From positions 10,510,957-10,574,956 of the forward strand of contig NC_058167.1 in assembly GCF_020080835.1 (NCBI RefSeq): a stretch of DNA of 64,000 nt. The letters are read 5' to 3'. Positions 51,431 to 63,528 of the stretch are shown piece after piece. The stretch comes from Cotesia glomerata (Eukaryota > Arthropoda > Insecta > Hymenoptera > Braconidae). Position numbers and translations under genes: made by a program. The notes below the pieces were generated by a model, which was given only the letters and a program-made list of their open reading frames with translations, did not search any database and was not told where the DNA came from. Position 1 is the stretch's first letter. Each line of letters opens with the position of its first letter.

Positions 51431-52431
51431 CGTTATCTCTTATATTTTTTAATAAAAGATTAATTTTATATAAAGTAAGAGCTTAGCTAAGGGATATTAT
51501 TATTTATTTTTTATAATTGAAGTAAATTTTTGAAATATTAACAAAAAATGGTAGCTTTTGTTTAAAAAAAAAAATAAAATAAAACATTTAAAAAAATATT
51601 TATAAAAGGGCTTATTAAATATTTTTATTATTTATTATTAAAAATTAATATTTTTTAACAATATTCCATAAAAAATATTCTTAAACAATAATTAAATATT
51701 CTTTCACTTAAATATTATTACCACAAAACTTTTTGTTTAAATTTACTAAAGTGAATTTTAACTTATTGAAAAATCAGTGTTGATTTCCATCAACAGATTG
51801 TATTACAATAAATAATTTCAAAAATTTATAACTATGAAGTAAAGAGTAAAGTAAAGTAAAGTAAGGATAATATAATATCAGAATATTGAATCAGGAATAA
51901 TAACTTCTCGAGTATTATTTAAATCCAAGTGAGTAGAGGCAAACGGATATACATAGATTTGCTGTTAGCGAGATACTGTTACTCAGTACTGCAAGATACT
52001 ACGGAGTAGAGTTCCCGGACTCGGTAGTGGTAGAGTATTATATGAGAGCAAAAGAGCCAAAAGCAACGAGTTTAAGTACAGAGCATCGACTTGTACTTTC
52101 TCCGGTTCAGTTGGATACTACACCGATGTACAAGTTTGAAGCCTCAACTTAACCAGCTCCTTCGTTGTGTAATCTACATAAGCCAATACTATTATATTAT
52201 ATTCATCATCGTGATACTACATATATATATTATATTATACATATAACTATAACATATTATTATATATCGAGCCTGTTCTGAGTAATAGTACTAGTGCGAG
52301 TGTGAGTACTAAAGTTATAAGTCGCTGAGAAGTAACTCATAGGCGTTATAAAGCTCATTTTGTCAGGATTTATAACCCTTCCATATTATATCTACTGAAG
52401 ATATATTTATAAAGGTTTCTCGCTTTAGGAT
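51431..52431. other. No gene recognised
   Basis: AT-rich to 51900, with an AGTAAAGTAAAGTAAAG run near 51845. Unique richer sequence follows at 51930-52400 without ORFs. Confidence 0.4.
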
Positions 52432-52432
52432 A

Positions 52433-52492
<60 letters not shown>

Positions 52493-52518
52493 CTATATTA
52501 TCTATATTATCTATATTA
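52432..52518. repeat. (ATT)n and (CTATATTAT)n simple repeats
   Basis: About 20 ATT units, then four CTATATTAT repeats leading into the 5' TC end of a Helitron. The last repeats resemble the Helitron start (TCTATATTATTAAG), so they may be tandem 5' ends. Confidence 0.8.
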
Positions 52519-53778
52519 TCTATATTATTAAGAAAATAAGCAAAATTTTTATGGCCACTGTATTTATATGATAAAATGGGTTTTTATGGTTATATTTGGT
52601 ATCGTTGGAAAAGTCTTGACCTGGAGTTGTGCCTTTTCATAGTTTTATATCATTCTCACCAATAGTCAATTTATGATGATAAGTATTTAGGCTGGATTCG
52701 AAAATGCTCTATCTCTAGATACATAATTAAGAAATCACCTTATATCTCGTGAACTATTGACATTTTTAAACAAATAAGCTCATCCCTACATTACACTCAT
52801 CGAGACCTTTCATTTGAGTACTCACATCAATTTTTCATATATTTATATATTTAACAAATACCATATATATAAAATATATGAAAAATGCCATGAGGATACT
52901 CAAATGAAAGGTCTCGATGTGTGTAACATCAAAATGAGTTTATATTTTAAAAAATGTCAATAATTAAGAAATGACCTTGTATCTTGTGAACTATTGACAT
53001 TTTTAAAGACATAAGCTCACCCCGACATTACACTCATCGAGACCTTTCATTTGAGTACCCACATCAATTTTTCATATATTTATATATTATATATAAGTAT
53101 ATATGAAAAATATATCAAAATGCATGTGGGTACTCAAATGAAAGGTCTCGATGAGTGTAACATCAAAATGAGTTTATATCTTAAAAAATGTCAATAATTA
53201 AGAAATGACCTTGTATCTTGTGAACTATTGACATTTTTAAAGACATAAGCTCACCCCGACATTACACTCATCGAGACCTTTCATTTGAGTACCCACATCA
53301 ATTTTTCATATATTTATATATTATATATATGTATATATGAAAAATATATCAAAAATGCAAGTATGTACTTAAATGAAAGGTCTCGATGAGTGTAATGTCG
53401 GGATGAGCTTATATCTTTAAAAATGTCAGTAATTAAGAAATGACCTTGTATCTTAAGAACTATTGAGATTTTTAAAGATATAAGCTCATCCCGTTGTTAT
53501 ACTCATCAAGACCTTTCATTTGAGTACCCACATCAATTTTTCATATATTTATATATATTATATATATGTATATATGAAAAATATATCAAAATGCATGTGG
53601 GTACTCAAATGAAAGCTCGTGATGAGTGTAACATCGGGATGAGCTTATATCTTTAAAAACATCAATAGTTAAGAAAGTACAGTGCATTTTAACAAAAGTC
53701 TTTATTTAATAAAGCAAAATTTTATTCATTTACAGTTCACAAGTCCCGGCAATCACATAGTGACTGCAAGGTTGCTAG
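52519..53778 (+). mobile_element. Non-autonomous Helitron, copy 5 (longest)
   Basis: Begins TCTATATTATTAAGAAAATAAG after A and ends with hairpin AATCACATAGTGACT and GCAAGGTTGCTAG, then T. It holds four palindromic modules against three in the others. Two adjacent modules (about 52920-53160 and 53160-53400) are almost identical, showing recent array growth. Confidence 0.85.
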
Positions 53779-53933
53779 TTATTATTATTATCATTATCAA
53801 TAGTTTTTGGAAAGTTTAGACATAATAATGATAATACAAATTTTTTAAGCAAAATTATTATTATTATTTTTTTTATTTTTGTCGCTATTGTTATCATTAT
53901 CACCAAAATTATTTTTGTAGAAAATTTAAACTC

Positions 53934-53982
<49 letters not shown>

Positions 53983-55196
53983 GTTAAAAAATTTTTATCT
54001 TAGCATAATAATGATTGTTATTGTTTTTGTTATTGTTATTATTATCATTATTATTGTACTCTCCTCCAATCACGACTAACTGCGTCACTATAACTGTATA
54101 CAGGGCAGATAAATTTAATCTGCCAATCATGGGATTATCTGGAGTTATGCTGCTTCACTATTGAGATAGAAACTATTTCATTATTTTATTTTAGCTTTGT
54201 TTTGCTTTGTTTCTATCAAAATAAAGTCAATTGACCCGAAAATAGTTTTGTTCTATTTTATATTGTTTTCTCTCAATACACTTCTGAAACATTTCAAACT
54301 TTTGTCATAAACTATGAACTAATGTTCGATATATTCTTCCTTTGCAAAAATATTATTAATGATCCAGGCTGTGAGATTGACTCGAAAAGCAGCCAAATGT
54401 TAATAATAATAATAATAAATTATGTATTATATGTGTTATGTAGTATTTATGAAACTTTTTCGGGTAGGCGTAGGCTCTGCGAGACCTTATAGAGTGACTT
54501 CGGTATAATATACATATATATTCATATTTGTATATAAGATATAAAAACGCGAATATCTCGGGGCTACTGAATTTTTATTTTAGCGAAATAAACTTGGACC
54601 GCTAGCTGTAAATTGTTGGTCTACACATGTCACGTATTATAATTTATATAGAAACTCGTTGACGCTCGAGCAGTTGGGAAGAATAATTCTGAAAGTTGGA
54701 TTAAATTGCGCTGTTTTGGTTTACTTTTTGTTTTTAAGCTTGTGAATAAAATAAAGTAAATTACGTGGATAGAAATTACGATGTAGTTTCTGGAGAAATA
54801 ATTTAATTTCAAATTTACACATCGTCGTTTTATCAGCAATTTATGTACTGAATATTAATATTTTTTATTTTGGTAAGAATGAATTTTAATTTTAATGAAT
54901 TTTATATATTATTGGATATTTTAAAAGATATTTTAGCTTTTATCATCCATAAAATTAAACATAAGTTATTTAGTAGAAAAACTAAATTTAAAGTTACTAA
55001 TTTATTAAATTGAAATTAAAACTTCGGTCTTAATTTAATAACAGATGTTGAAAAAATCATTATATAGAAAATGAAGTTAAGAAAAAACTTTCGTTTAATT
55101 CTTATTTAATATTAACATCTGTTATTAAATTAAGTATGGATAAAAATCTAATTATAAAAAATTAGTCATACCATAAATTTATTTCTTCTGTGTATT
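53779..55196. other. No gene recognised
   Basis: (AAT)n at about 53936-53981 and related ATT/ATC runs, then mixed unique sequence. The inverted pair TAATTTAATAACAGATGTT (about 55030) and AACATCTGTTATTAAATTA (about 55112) brackets about 65 bases. Confidence 0.4.
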
Positions 55197-55227
<31 letters not shown>

Positions 55228-55310
55228 CAAACAATCAAACCCAACAGCCGTAGCCATAAACAGGGTTTATAATCTTTACAAAGTAATTATTCTTAAATTA
55301 TTTTTGCGAT
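55197..55310 (-). mobile_element. LINE 3' end, opposite orientation
   Basis: On the minus strand AACCCTGTTTATGGC...GCTGTTGGGTTTG is followed by a (TAAA)n tail. This matches the LINE fragment at 24490-24797. Confidence 0.6.
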
Positions 55311-57239
55311 GACAAAATAATCAAAAAAGTTTATTGAATTTAGTTGTTTCATGCACTCTATAGTTTAAAACTTCTATTTACTTTTACTCGTGTTAATATT
55401 TAAAAATTATTTACTAATTTATAAATAATTTTTACAAAAAAAATTTCATTTAAAAAAAAAATAAAGAAAATTAAAAAAATTTTTTTTCTTCAAGAAAATT
55501 AAATGATAAATTTTTTTTTGTCTACATAAATTTTTTCTCTACTCTAAAATTAATTTTTTCTGTTTAATTTGTATCAAACTTTTGAAGAAAAAATTACAAT
55601 TTATTTAAAATTAAATACTACTCACAAATTTAAATAAAATAAAATAACTCAATTTTAATATCTTCTTTTCCAAAAATTTTTCAAAAGATTTTATAATAAT
55701 TAATTTTTAAATTTCCAAAATTCAAACCCACACAAATATATTCAAGATATAATATCACTGGATCAATTGACCTCCCATTAATCTCAAGTGACGAAACATA
55801 TTAGCTATCTCAATCTCACTAAAATTGGCCTTGGTGTCTCAGCCTCGGAATAACCGAGTCTCCATACGACATATATTACATATAATCCATAATATATACC
55901 ATATACGATCTGAAAGTTATGTCATAACCATATTAAAGGCCTGTGAAATATATATAAATTTTCCAGAGCAGCACAATGCAGCCGATACATAACTCGGAGA
56001 CTTTCGCTGGTAGCTGGTTTCCATATATGTCTCTGTATTGTCCGCTGTTAGCTTTACTCTCCCCTACTGGAGGTACAGTACTATACGGCTGGAGCATGTA
56101 GTCAGATAACACATACACATATACACGTACTATACCAGATGCGAGACGGGTAGAAAAAGTAATAAGTAAGAGTAAAAGAAGAAAAGATGGAGTGGTGTAG
56201 TAACAGAGGACAGCGACATTTTCGGAGGGTTTTTTCTTGGTACGATGAGAGTAAGAGGGGTCTGGTAAGGATGTGTGCACCCTCTTTTGGTCTATCATCG
56301 CAAAGCTCCCTTTCTCCCTTTAAAGCTACACTTGCTGTCGGAGTCGGAAAATAAAATAACGGCGGGTCTGGTCTGCAGAGTTAAATGTTGAGCCGGTGGT
56401 GTTGGTTAGTGTTTCGTTAAAAATTCAAAAGGCAATCACGTGGGTGAATGAGTGTAAGTACAAGTATAAGGGTGCGATGTTGTACTACGATACACAGAGC
56501 GAACCTTGAGCTTACTTCTGGTGGTGCCACGAGCACTTGGGCACGTTGAGACGAATGGATTTAAATAAAACCTCGCAGAAAGTTGAGGGCAACTTTGATA
56601 ACCGGTCAGGGAATTTAATATTTATCTGGAGAGTTTTTCGAGGAGTGAGAATAAAAATGAACATGAGAAAAAAGAATAAGAGTGTAGAGGGAATAAATAA
56701 AAGAGAAGTTAGCGGAGCTATTGAAAAAAAGTGCTGAATGCACGCGGGAATTTATAAATACTTGGCATGGGAAATTTTATCTTGGATTATGTAAGAGGAC
56801 TCGCGGGATGTCTTAACAGTGCTATTTCAAGTACTCGAAAAATGTCCCGAGATGAGACATTGCCTACTCTGTCTTTGGTATATACTACAAGTGGAACTCG
56901 CACGTATATTTGCATTACAAACTATTCGGAACAAATACTCGTGCTTGAGAGTCCATGGTTCAGTTACTCACCGGAAGACCGGCAAATCTTAAGAGATAAA
57001 TTTTATTTTACGTGCCTTGAGCTTTTCTTCAAGAGGCTTGGGTTAATATTCAAGAATATGTGAGTGGAAAAATCGGTTTTAAGGTGGTAAAATGGATTTT
57101 TGGGTGGGTCATTGATATTAAATATTTTTGAAGAAAAAAAAGATTTTTTGGCTTTAAATTCTACGGTAAAAAAAGTTTCTTAAATATTTTTTCGGAATCA
57201 AAAAATTAGTTTTTTTTTTTTTTAAGCACACACACGCAT
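55311..57239. other. No gene recognised
   Basis: AT-rich to 55740, then an island of ordinary composition (about 55750-57060). It contains ORFs of 121, 66 and 98 codons with no recognisable domain. Possible regulatory or untranslated sequence. Confidence 0.35.
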
Positions 57240-57301
57240 AAAAATGATTTGTTGAAATGACAAAAGACGGGATAACTGAAAAATATGTTGTGGTAACAAA
57301 T

Positions 57302-57788
57302 GAGTGCAGTTATACTGAGTGAAAAAAAATTTCAGATAGTAGCTAGTATAATCCAGATTATAATGAATTCAATACTGATTACAATGAGTATAATCCAGAT
57401 ATCACGCACACGGAAAAAAGAAAACTCGAAAAATTACAGTATACAATGCAACGTGGCGCTTCGTGATGAAAACTGGAAAAATTACAGTTTCAAATGTAAT
57501 TATTACAGATTTTATTAGAATTACATTGTAGAATGTAATATTTACATTAAAAGCTCTGAATATTAAATTAAAACATTTAGGAAAATGTTATTTCAAACTG
57601 TAATTTTTCTAGTTTTGATTACGACGGCACCGATTTTACATTTTATACTGTAATTTTTCGAGTTTTCTTTTTTCCGTACAGTATAATCTGGATTTTTCTA
57701 GCTACTATCTGAAATTTTTTTTCACCACAGATATCACTGAGTATAATCTGGGATGATATATCCAGTGTCATCTTGTTCTTTCCATGTA
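57302..57788. mobile_element. Relative of the 5694-5886 MITE, level 2
   Basis: The right end TCCAGTGTCATCTTGTTCTT matches 5860-5880 and the internal TATAATCCAGATTATA blocks match too. It is split by the element at 57409-57678; the two halves align to the intact copy. Confidence 0.6.
57409..57678. mobile_element. CACGG-type MITE, level 3
   Basis: CACGGAAAAAAGAAAACTCG at the left and CGAGTTTTCTTTTTTCCGTA at the right form inverted ends. Internal AAATTACAGT / ACTGTAATTTT repeats. A variant family of the TAAACTG-type CACGG MITE. Confidence 0.7.
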
Positions 57789-58200
57789 TATTAACAAACC
57801 AGTTTGTTAAATCACAAAATCAATTTGTTGCTAAAGCAAAATCATTTTGTTGCTGTTACAAAGTGTTTTTGTTTTTGTAACAAAATGATTTTGTTGCCAA
57901 AATATTTTCCAAATTAGCTATAGCTTATTATAGCATATTTTTAAATGTATTCTTATAAAATTCACTGCAGTAAATTTATTTGTTATTCCAACAAATTTTC
58001 ATTGTTATTATTACAAATTCTCTTTATTACTTCAACAAATTATCTTTGTTTAAATATTTTGCTATGGTAACACAACTGTTTTGTTGTTATAACATTTCAA
58101 TAACTTATTATAACCTAAATTTTGTTATTTTAACGTATGATTTGTTATCCCTATGTTTATAAATTCATTCGTTACCACAACATATCTTAGATTATTTTAA

Positions 58201-59354
58201 CAAAATTTTTTTCAGAGTGCAGAATTGATAAAAATTAAAAAAAAAATTCTTAGTTGAAAAAATAATTTTCATAGCTCAACAAAGAATTTTTTCTTTATAA
58301 TTTTAGTTAATTATAAATATTAATTTTTAGTTTTGAAATTTAATTTTTAAATTATATCTATTTTAGGTTTTATTTAACTTAAAGTTTTTTTTTTTTTTGG
58401 TTTAAAATTATCTCTAAAATAAAATTATTTTTTTTATCACTACATAATTCGATTATTTTAAGTAGATTAATTTATTTATAACAAAAATTGTAATACAATA
58501 ATACGCAATGTATCGAAAAAAATAAAGCAAATCTGTCGGCATTTTTTTAAAACAAATCACGGGATTTTAAAACCATTAAAGTGAGTAGACAGTTATATCT
58601 TACTCAAAAGTTGTGTAAATCTCCTTCACTCTGTAAATTTATGGATTTTTTATTGAAATTTATATGTATATTTGTTTTCGGTAATATATCTTCGAAACAA
58701 ATATTTATTACAGCTATTTAAATTATTTAAATTTTCTATTTGCATCAAATTCACTCAGATTAATCGTGTGTTTTTTTAATGCAAGCATAATTTTCTTATT
58801 TACATGAACATACTTTTATATTTACAAGCCTTTCAAGATTACTCTTAGCAATGCCTCGTTAAAATTTTTTTCCAAGCCCTCTGCTCGCTTTATAGGTCTC
58901 TCTATTTTATTTTTATTAACATTTTTTCGTACTTGGCTCCCCTATTTTATGTATTTTATTATGCCGCGCTTTTCTCATTAATTTATTCTCATCGAAAAAT
59001 TTCTACCTGAAATATGGGTCGCCGCACATTATCACTAATTGAATTTTTCTTCAAAACTCTGTTACATTTGTATACTTTTTTTTTATTATTTATATTTGCT
59101 TTTAATTAATTATTGTTCGCATAAAAAACGCAGCATTACCACGGATTCGTGCCAAAGAAAATAAACAACACTCAATCACAGTGAATGTTTATATTAATTT
59201 AATTTTTTTTTAACAAGAAAATAAAAGTACAAAGAAATGTTAATGAAATATTGAATTACAATTGATAAACAAAATTATTTTTTTATAATTAAATTTTTAT
59301 GATTAAAATTATTACAAACTCATTAAACCAAAGTTCATAATTCGTAATTATTTT
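58201..59354. other. AT-rich, nothing recognised
   Basis: No ORF above chance and no clear repeat apart from A/T runs. Confidence 0.4.
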
Positions 59355-59394
59355 CAGTCACACATAATGACTGTGGGTTGCTAGCTATTAATTA
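59355..59394 (+). mobile_element. Helitron 3' end fragment
   Basis: CAGTCACACATAATGACTG hairpin followed by TGGGTTGCTAG matches the 3' terminus of the Helitron family. Upstream modules are absent and the base after CTAG is C, so it is a degraded remnant. Confidence 0.45.
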
Positions 59395-59539
59395 AAATAG
59401 TTATTAATTAATATTCGTATTTTCCACTCGGGTCGCCGTCATTGTAGAAACTAATAAAAAATCAATTACTTTCATCTGCACGCTTTAATTAAGTGATATG
59501 AAGTTCATATGCTGAACCGATATTAATTATTTGTTTCAG

Positions 59540-59614
59540 ATTGTTGTCACAAGCTTGCTGTTGATGCTCGATGGCGCGTGCTGGCACACAGCGCTGGAGA
59601 AATCCCGCCCCGGA
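59540..59614 (+). CDS. Candidate internal coding exon, possibly part of a signal peptide
   Basis: The TTGTTTCAG acceptor and GTAAGT donor bracket 75 bases, open in phase 0 for 25 codons. They encode a hydrophobic run (IVVTSLLLMLDGA) then CWHTALEKSRPG. Composition is clearly richer than the surroundings. The hydrophobic stretch followed by polar residues looks like the end of a signal peptide of a secreted or membrane protein whose other exons lie in long introns or outside the window. No family recognised. Confidence 0.35.
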
Positions 59615-60348
59615 GTAAGTATACGTATGTACAATATCACCCACACCATTTTAAAAATTATTGATGTGTCTAGAATATGCATCCCCCATGTATTGTTTGT
59701 ATATGCATTTTATTATCAATATTATTATTATTATTATTTATTAAAGAGAATTTATTATTTTTAAGCCAACTTACCCGATCCACTTGATGAAGACTATTCA
59801 ATTTTTTATTTATTAATTATTTCACCACAATATTGTCAGTATGAGCACTAATACCATCCTCGGGTGAATATATAACAATTAACCCTTGAAGTACACATCT
59901 CTAAACAGAACTTTAGAATACACACGAGGTCAAATTGACCCTTCTGGACTTTCGAAGAATTATATCTCAGAAACTATACATTTTATCGGAATTCAGATTA
60001 TTACATTTTTGGTAAGTAAAACAATGCTCTTTTGAATACAATCATTACCTATTATTCTGAATTAAATAGTTTTTAATGTTGAAAAAATTAATCAAAAACG
60101 AACCTATTTTCGAGAAATATTTTAGATTATTAAAAATTCTGCACTGAGAAAAAAAAAATACTTTTACTCAATTAACAATTTCTTGGTTTAAGAAACTCGC
60201 CGACGATCAAATATTCTATTATTATTAATTATTAATTTCTGAAGAGAAGAACATCAATATTTATCTTTGGATAATAGATAAACAAAAGAATAGCTTTATT
60301 TAAATCAAGTAAAAATTATTTCAATCAATTTAACAATTTCTTGAGCTA

Positions 60349-60839
60349 CACTGATAGAATGATTTCTTAATATTTAAAAAGATTTCTTTTTATTTAAGAA
60401 ATCATTTCTTTTTATTTAAGAAATCATTTCTTAAACATCATTTCTTTGTATTTAAAAAATATTTCTTAGTATTTAAGAAATATTTCTTAAGAGCGGTTTA
60501 TAGTTGATTTTCGAACGTGTTTTTCTCATGTATGTGATAAAATTTCGAAAAAAAACGCTTCGCTCTTCGATAGATAATTAAATTATCTATCGAAGAGCGA
60601 AGCGCTTTTTTGGAAAATTTTCATTTATTTATGCATAAAATGCGTTTTAAGATTCCATTTGTTGTACAAGTATGACAGAGATACTTTCGTTTGTCCAATA
60701 GAGGGCGAGAGAGAGAAAAAATGTAAACCCTTCTTAAATACAAAGAAATATTTTTTAAATACAAAGAAATGATGTTTAAGAAATGATTTATTAAATACAA
60801 AGAAATCTTCTTAAATGCTAAGAAATCCTTCTATCAGTG
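60349..60839. mobile_element. CACTGATAGAAGG-family MITE, copy 2, level 4
   Basis: Ends CACTGATAGAATGATTTCTT and AAGAAATCCTTCTATCAGTG with TA flanks. The interior iterates ATTTCTTA / TAAGAAAT and holds a 23-bp-stem hairpin (60557-60603). Confidence 0.8.
60557..60603. repeat. Perfect 23-bp-stem palindrome at the core of the nest
   Basis: Left arm 60557-60579 (starts GCTTCGCTCTTCGATAG), right arm 60581-60603 its exact complement, one base between. Poly-A before and poly-T after extend the pairing. Confidence 0.85.
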
Positions 60840-61324
60840 TAAGAATATATAATCTTGAAAATTTTCAAGAACATAAATTCTTGTATCAAGAAAATTTTCT
60901 TAATAAAAGTATTTTTTTTTCTCAGTGTGGGGTCAAAATGATCCCCAGTGTACCCTAAGGGTTGAAAATTTGATTTTTTAAGACAATTTTAATTAGAATT
61001 ATATAAAGCGTTCCGAATTATTTTTTCGGTTACCGAAAAAAGCTTTGCTGAGTAAACAATTACATCTTTAAATAATCCTAATTAAAACTGTCTTAAAAAA
61101 TCAAATTTTTAATTATTATTATATTCACCCGAGGCTAGTATGAGTGCTCATACTGAAAATATTATGGTGAAATAATTAATAAATAAAAAATTGAATAGTC
61201 TCCATCAAGTCGACCGGGTAAGTTGGTTTAAAAATAATAAATTCTTTTTATTAATAAGTAAAATTACTGATCGTAATATTTCTAACATTATTATTATTGT
61301 TATTATTAATATTATTTGTAGGTA

Positions 61325-61554
61325 CACTGATAGAAGGATTTATTGGTATTAAATAATATTTTTTAATATGTAACAAATCATTTATTAGAGACCATTTTTT
61401 AATATTAAATAAATCTGATATTCATTTATTAAATATTAATAAATCTTTTTAAATACTAAGAAATATTTGTTAAGGCCTAACAAATGGCTTCTAATAAATG
61501 ATTTGTTAAATATTAACAAATCTTTTTAACTATAAACAAATCCTTCTATCAGTG
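61325..61554. mobile_element. CACTGATAGAAGG-family MITE, copy 3 (shortest)
   Basis: Ends CACTGATAGAAGGATTTATT and CAAATCCTTCTATCAGTG, TA on both sides. The interior iterates ATTTATTAA / TTAATAAAT. Confidence 0.8.
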
Positions 61555-63070
61555 TACAAAGTATGGTGCATGAACTTAGTGTATGTGTGGTAGAAAAAAG
61601 TAATTATAATCTCTGTCTCATCTTCTTGATTTTAATTTCACCACCGGCGTCGCTCATAGAAAGCAGGGTTGGGTATAGGTTCAAGTCTCGTTTAATATTT
61701 TTTTGGGCACCCGGTACAGTTAAGCGCGTTGCCGGCAAACGTCAAGAGCAAAGTAGATAGAATATTGAGGCTGACAAAAAATCCAACAAAACCGAGTGTA
61801 AACTTCCCGTCGTCCTGCTCGATATTCCTGATTGAAAAGCGACACTCTCAATCCAATAACCCTGTCCTAAATATTTTCGATAGCAAAAAAGATCCCAGAA
61901 GTACCTAGATATCTATTGTTATAAATTAATAATATACCGGAAAAATGTGAAAATTATTTTTAGGGTCAATTTTAAATTTAAAACTCGATATTCCGTCTGA
62001 AGGATAAGAGATACAATAAATTGATAAGGAATATTTTTATAACGGCTTAAATTTCCTAAAAAAATACTGTCTTATCATTTTAACGTGAAATATATATTTT
62101 TCTTGGAATTTAAATTTAAAATTTATTTAAATAAATATTTTTATCCATTGTAAGAAATTTTTGGAGTGATTCAAATAATTCTTTTAATTAAAAATTACCC
62201 ACCAGTGTATACTTAATTCAGAGGAGTAATTACACAACACATGGCTCCTAAATTTGCCTAACCAAATCCGTTTAATCGAGCGTAAAGTAAACATCCAAGT
62301 AATGCCCAACGACCTCAACATATTTTACGTTTATACCGTGAGTTCTTGTACACAAAACTGGTGAAAATAATTTATTTTCCGGGAGTAATTCCGGCTTATC
62401 GATAAGCCGAAGTTTGGACAGCACTTTGGGGTGTCAGCGTCACGTCAGCAGTGGTTACTGTTTACTCGTGTCAACTGGAGTGAGGACTACAAGTACTCTG
62501 CTGGACTATATAGTATATAGTGAAGCATTATGTATTGTATTCAGCAGACTCGGCCAGTGGGCCAGTAGCGACTCCTATCCGGTATCCAGTATCGAGTGTA
62601 GTCATGTAGAGTCCGTTAACGTTCACTGGATCCGAGAACAAGGGAGAGTGAAACGCCGGAGAGGAACAGAACAACTAAACCAACAGAATAGAACATTCAA
62701 CCAAACGTGCAAATACATAGATACGTACACGCTGGAAAACTGAGTACACATGCGTAGGTGTCGACCGAGTGACCGACAATCATCACATTTCAGTTAGTGG
62801 TTGCCATAGACCATCTTCTATCTTCTGTTGTCATTGGCTATCCACAGAGTTCTAGATTTCGAGATAAGATAAATTGTTTGTGGTTTTGGTAAAGTGAGAT
62901 GTAATGCGATTCTTCAATTTGTCTTCATTTTTCGGTTGGATCAATCTATAATATTAAATTTATTGAAGAAATTGACCAATTTGCTGCTAATTGAATCGAT
63001 TTGATAGATTCTATATTTACGGAAAAAATAGTTCTGTAGAATTTATTGAAATACATACGGAAAATGGTAC
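61555..63070. other. No gene recognised
   Basis: Ordinary-composition stretches at 61560-61860 and 62230-62900 have weak ORFs only. ACTATATAGTATATAG at about 62506 could be a TATA region, unproven. Confidence 0.35.
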
Positions 63071-63528
63071 ACAGAAAAAAAAATTAACTTGAATTAAAAG
63101 AAAAATTCTTGAGCCAAGAAAATAATTTTGAAAAATTTCATTGCCTTGAATTAAGACGAAAAATTCTTGAATTAAGTAAAATTTACTTAAATCAAGAAAT
63201 ATTTCTTAGTTTAAGAATTTTTTTACTCAAATCAAGAAAATGAAGTTCTTCATTGATAAAAAAATTGACTCAAGAGTCAAAATCTTGTACCAAGAATAAT
63301 ATTTTGAAGAAAATGATTTTCTTGAGTCAAGAGAATAAATTCTTAAGCCAAGAAAAATTTACTTAAATCAAAAATAATTTCTTGACCCAAAAATTTATTT
63401 TCTTGACTCAAGAAAATTATTTTTTTCAAAATGGAATTCTTGATTCAAGATTTTGGCTCTTCAGTAAAGTTAATTTTTTTATCAGTGTTCAAAATTGTTT
63501 ACTTAATTCAAGTAAATTTTTTTTCTGT
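63071..63528. mobile_element. MITE with ACAGAAAAAAAAATTAACTTG-type ends
   Basis: The left terminus ACAGAAAAAAAAATTAACTT and right terminus AAGTAAATTTTTTTTCTGT are inverted. The interior iterates TTCTTGA..TCAAGAA in both orientations. No ORF. A LINE tail abuts its right end. Confidence 0.6.

Larger units (their letters stand above)
57250..58200. mobile_element. Outer palindromic element, level 1 of a three-level nest
   Basis: AATATGTTGTGGTAACAAATGA on the left matches the inverse of TCATTCGTTACCACAACATAT on the right. The right half iterates AACAAAATGATTTTGTTGC-type palindromes. No ORF. Exact ends were not fixed. Confidence 0.5.
60142..60927. mobile_element. CACTGAGAAAA MITE, level 3
   Basis: Ends CACTGAGAAAAAAAAATACT and AGTATTTTTTTTTCTCAGTG. 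Sub-terminal CTTGATTCAAG-like iterations resemble those at 63071-63528. Confidence 0.65.
59879..60965. mobile_element. piggyBac-like MITE, level 2
   Basis: TTAACCCTTGAAGTACAC on the left and GTGTACCCTAAGGGTTGA on the right. Inner GGTCAAATTGACC and GGTCAAAATGATCCCC resemble piggyBac-like MITE ends. It interrupts the left arm of the long inverted repeat; the intact arms give the empty site. Confidence 0.65.
59728..61265. repeat. Long inverted repeat, level 1 of a four-level nest
   Basis: The left arm (about 59728-59880, continued at 60963-61010) and right arm (about 61046-61265) are reverse complements: ACTTACCCGATCCACTTGATG against CATCAAGTCGACCGGGTAAGT, and AGACAATTTTAATTAG against CTAATTAAAACTGTCT. 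A single copy of the arm lies at 32760-33000. The spacer has the palindrome TTTTTTCGGTTACCGAAAAAA. Confidence 0.75.

Noticed and set aside
56767..57063. 98-codon ORF in the 56-kb island
   Set aside because: No recognisable family and no codon or splice evidence beyond an open frame.
62414..62743. 109-codon ORF near 62.5 kb
   Set aside because: No domain; the region looks more like promoter or untranslated sequence than coding.
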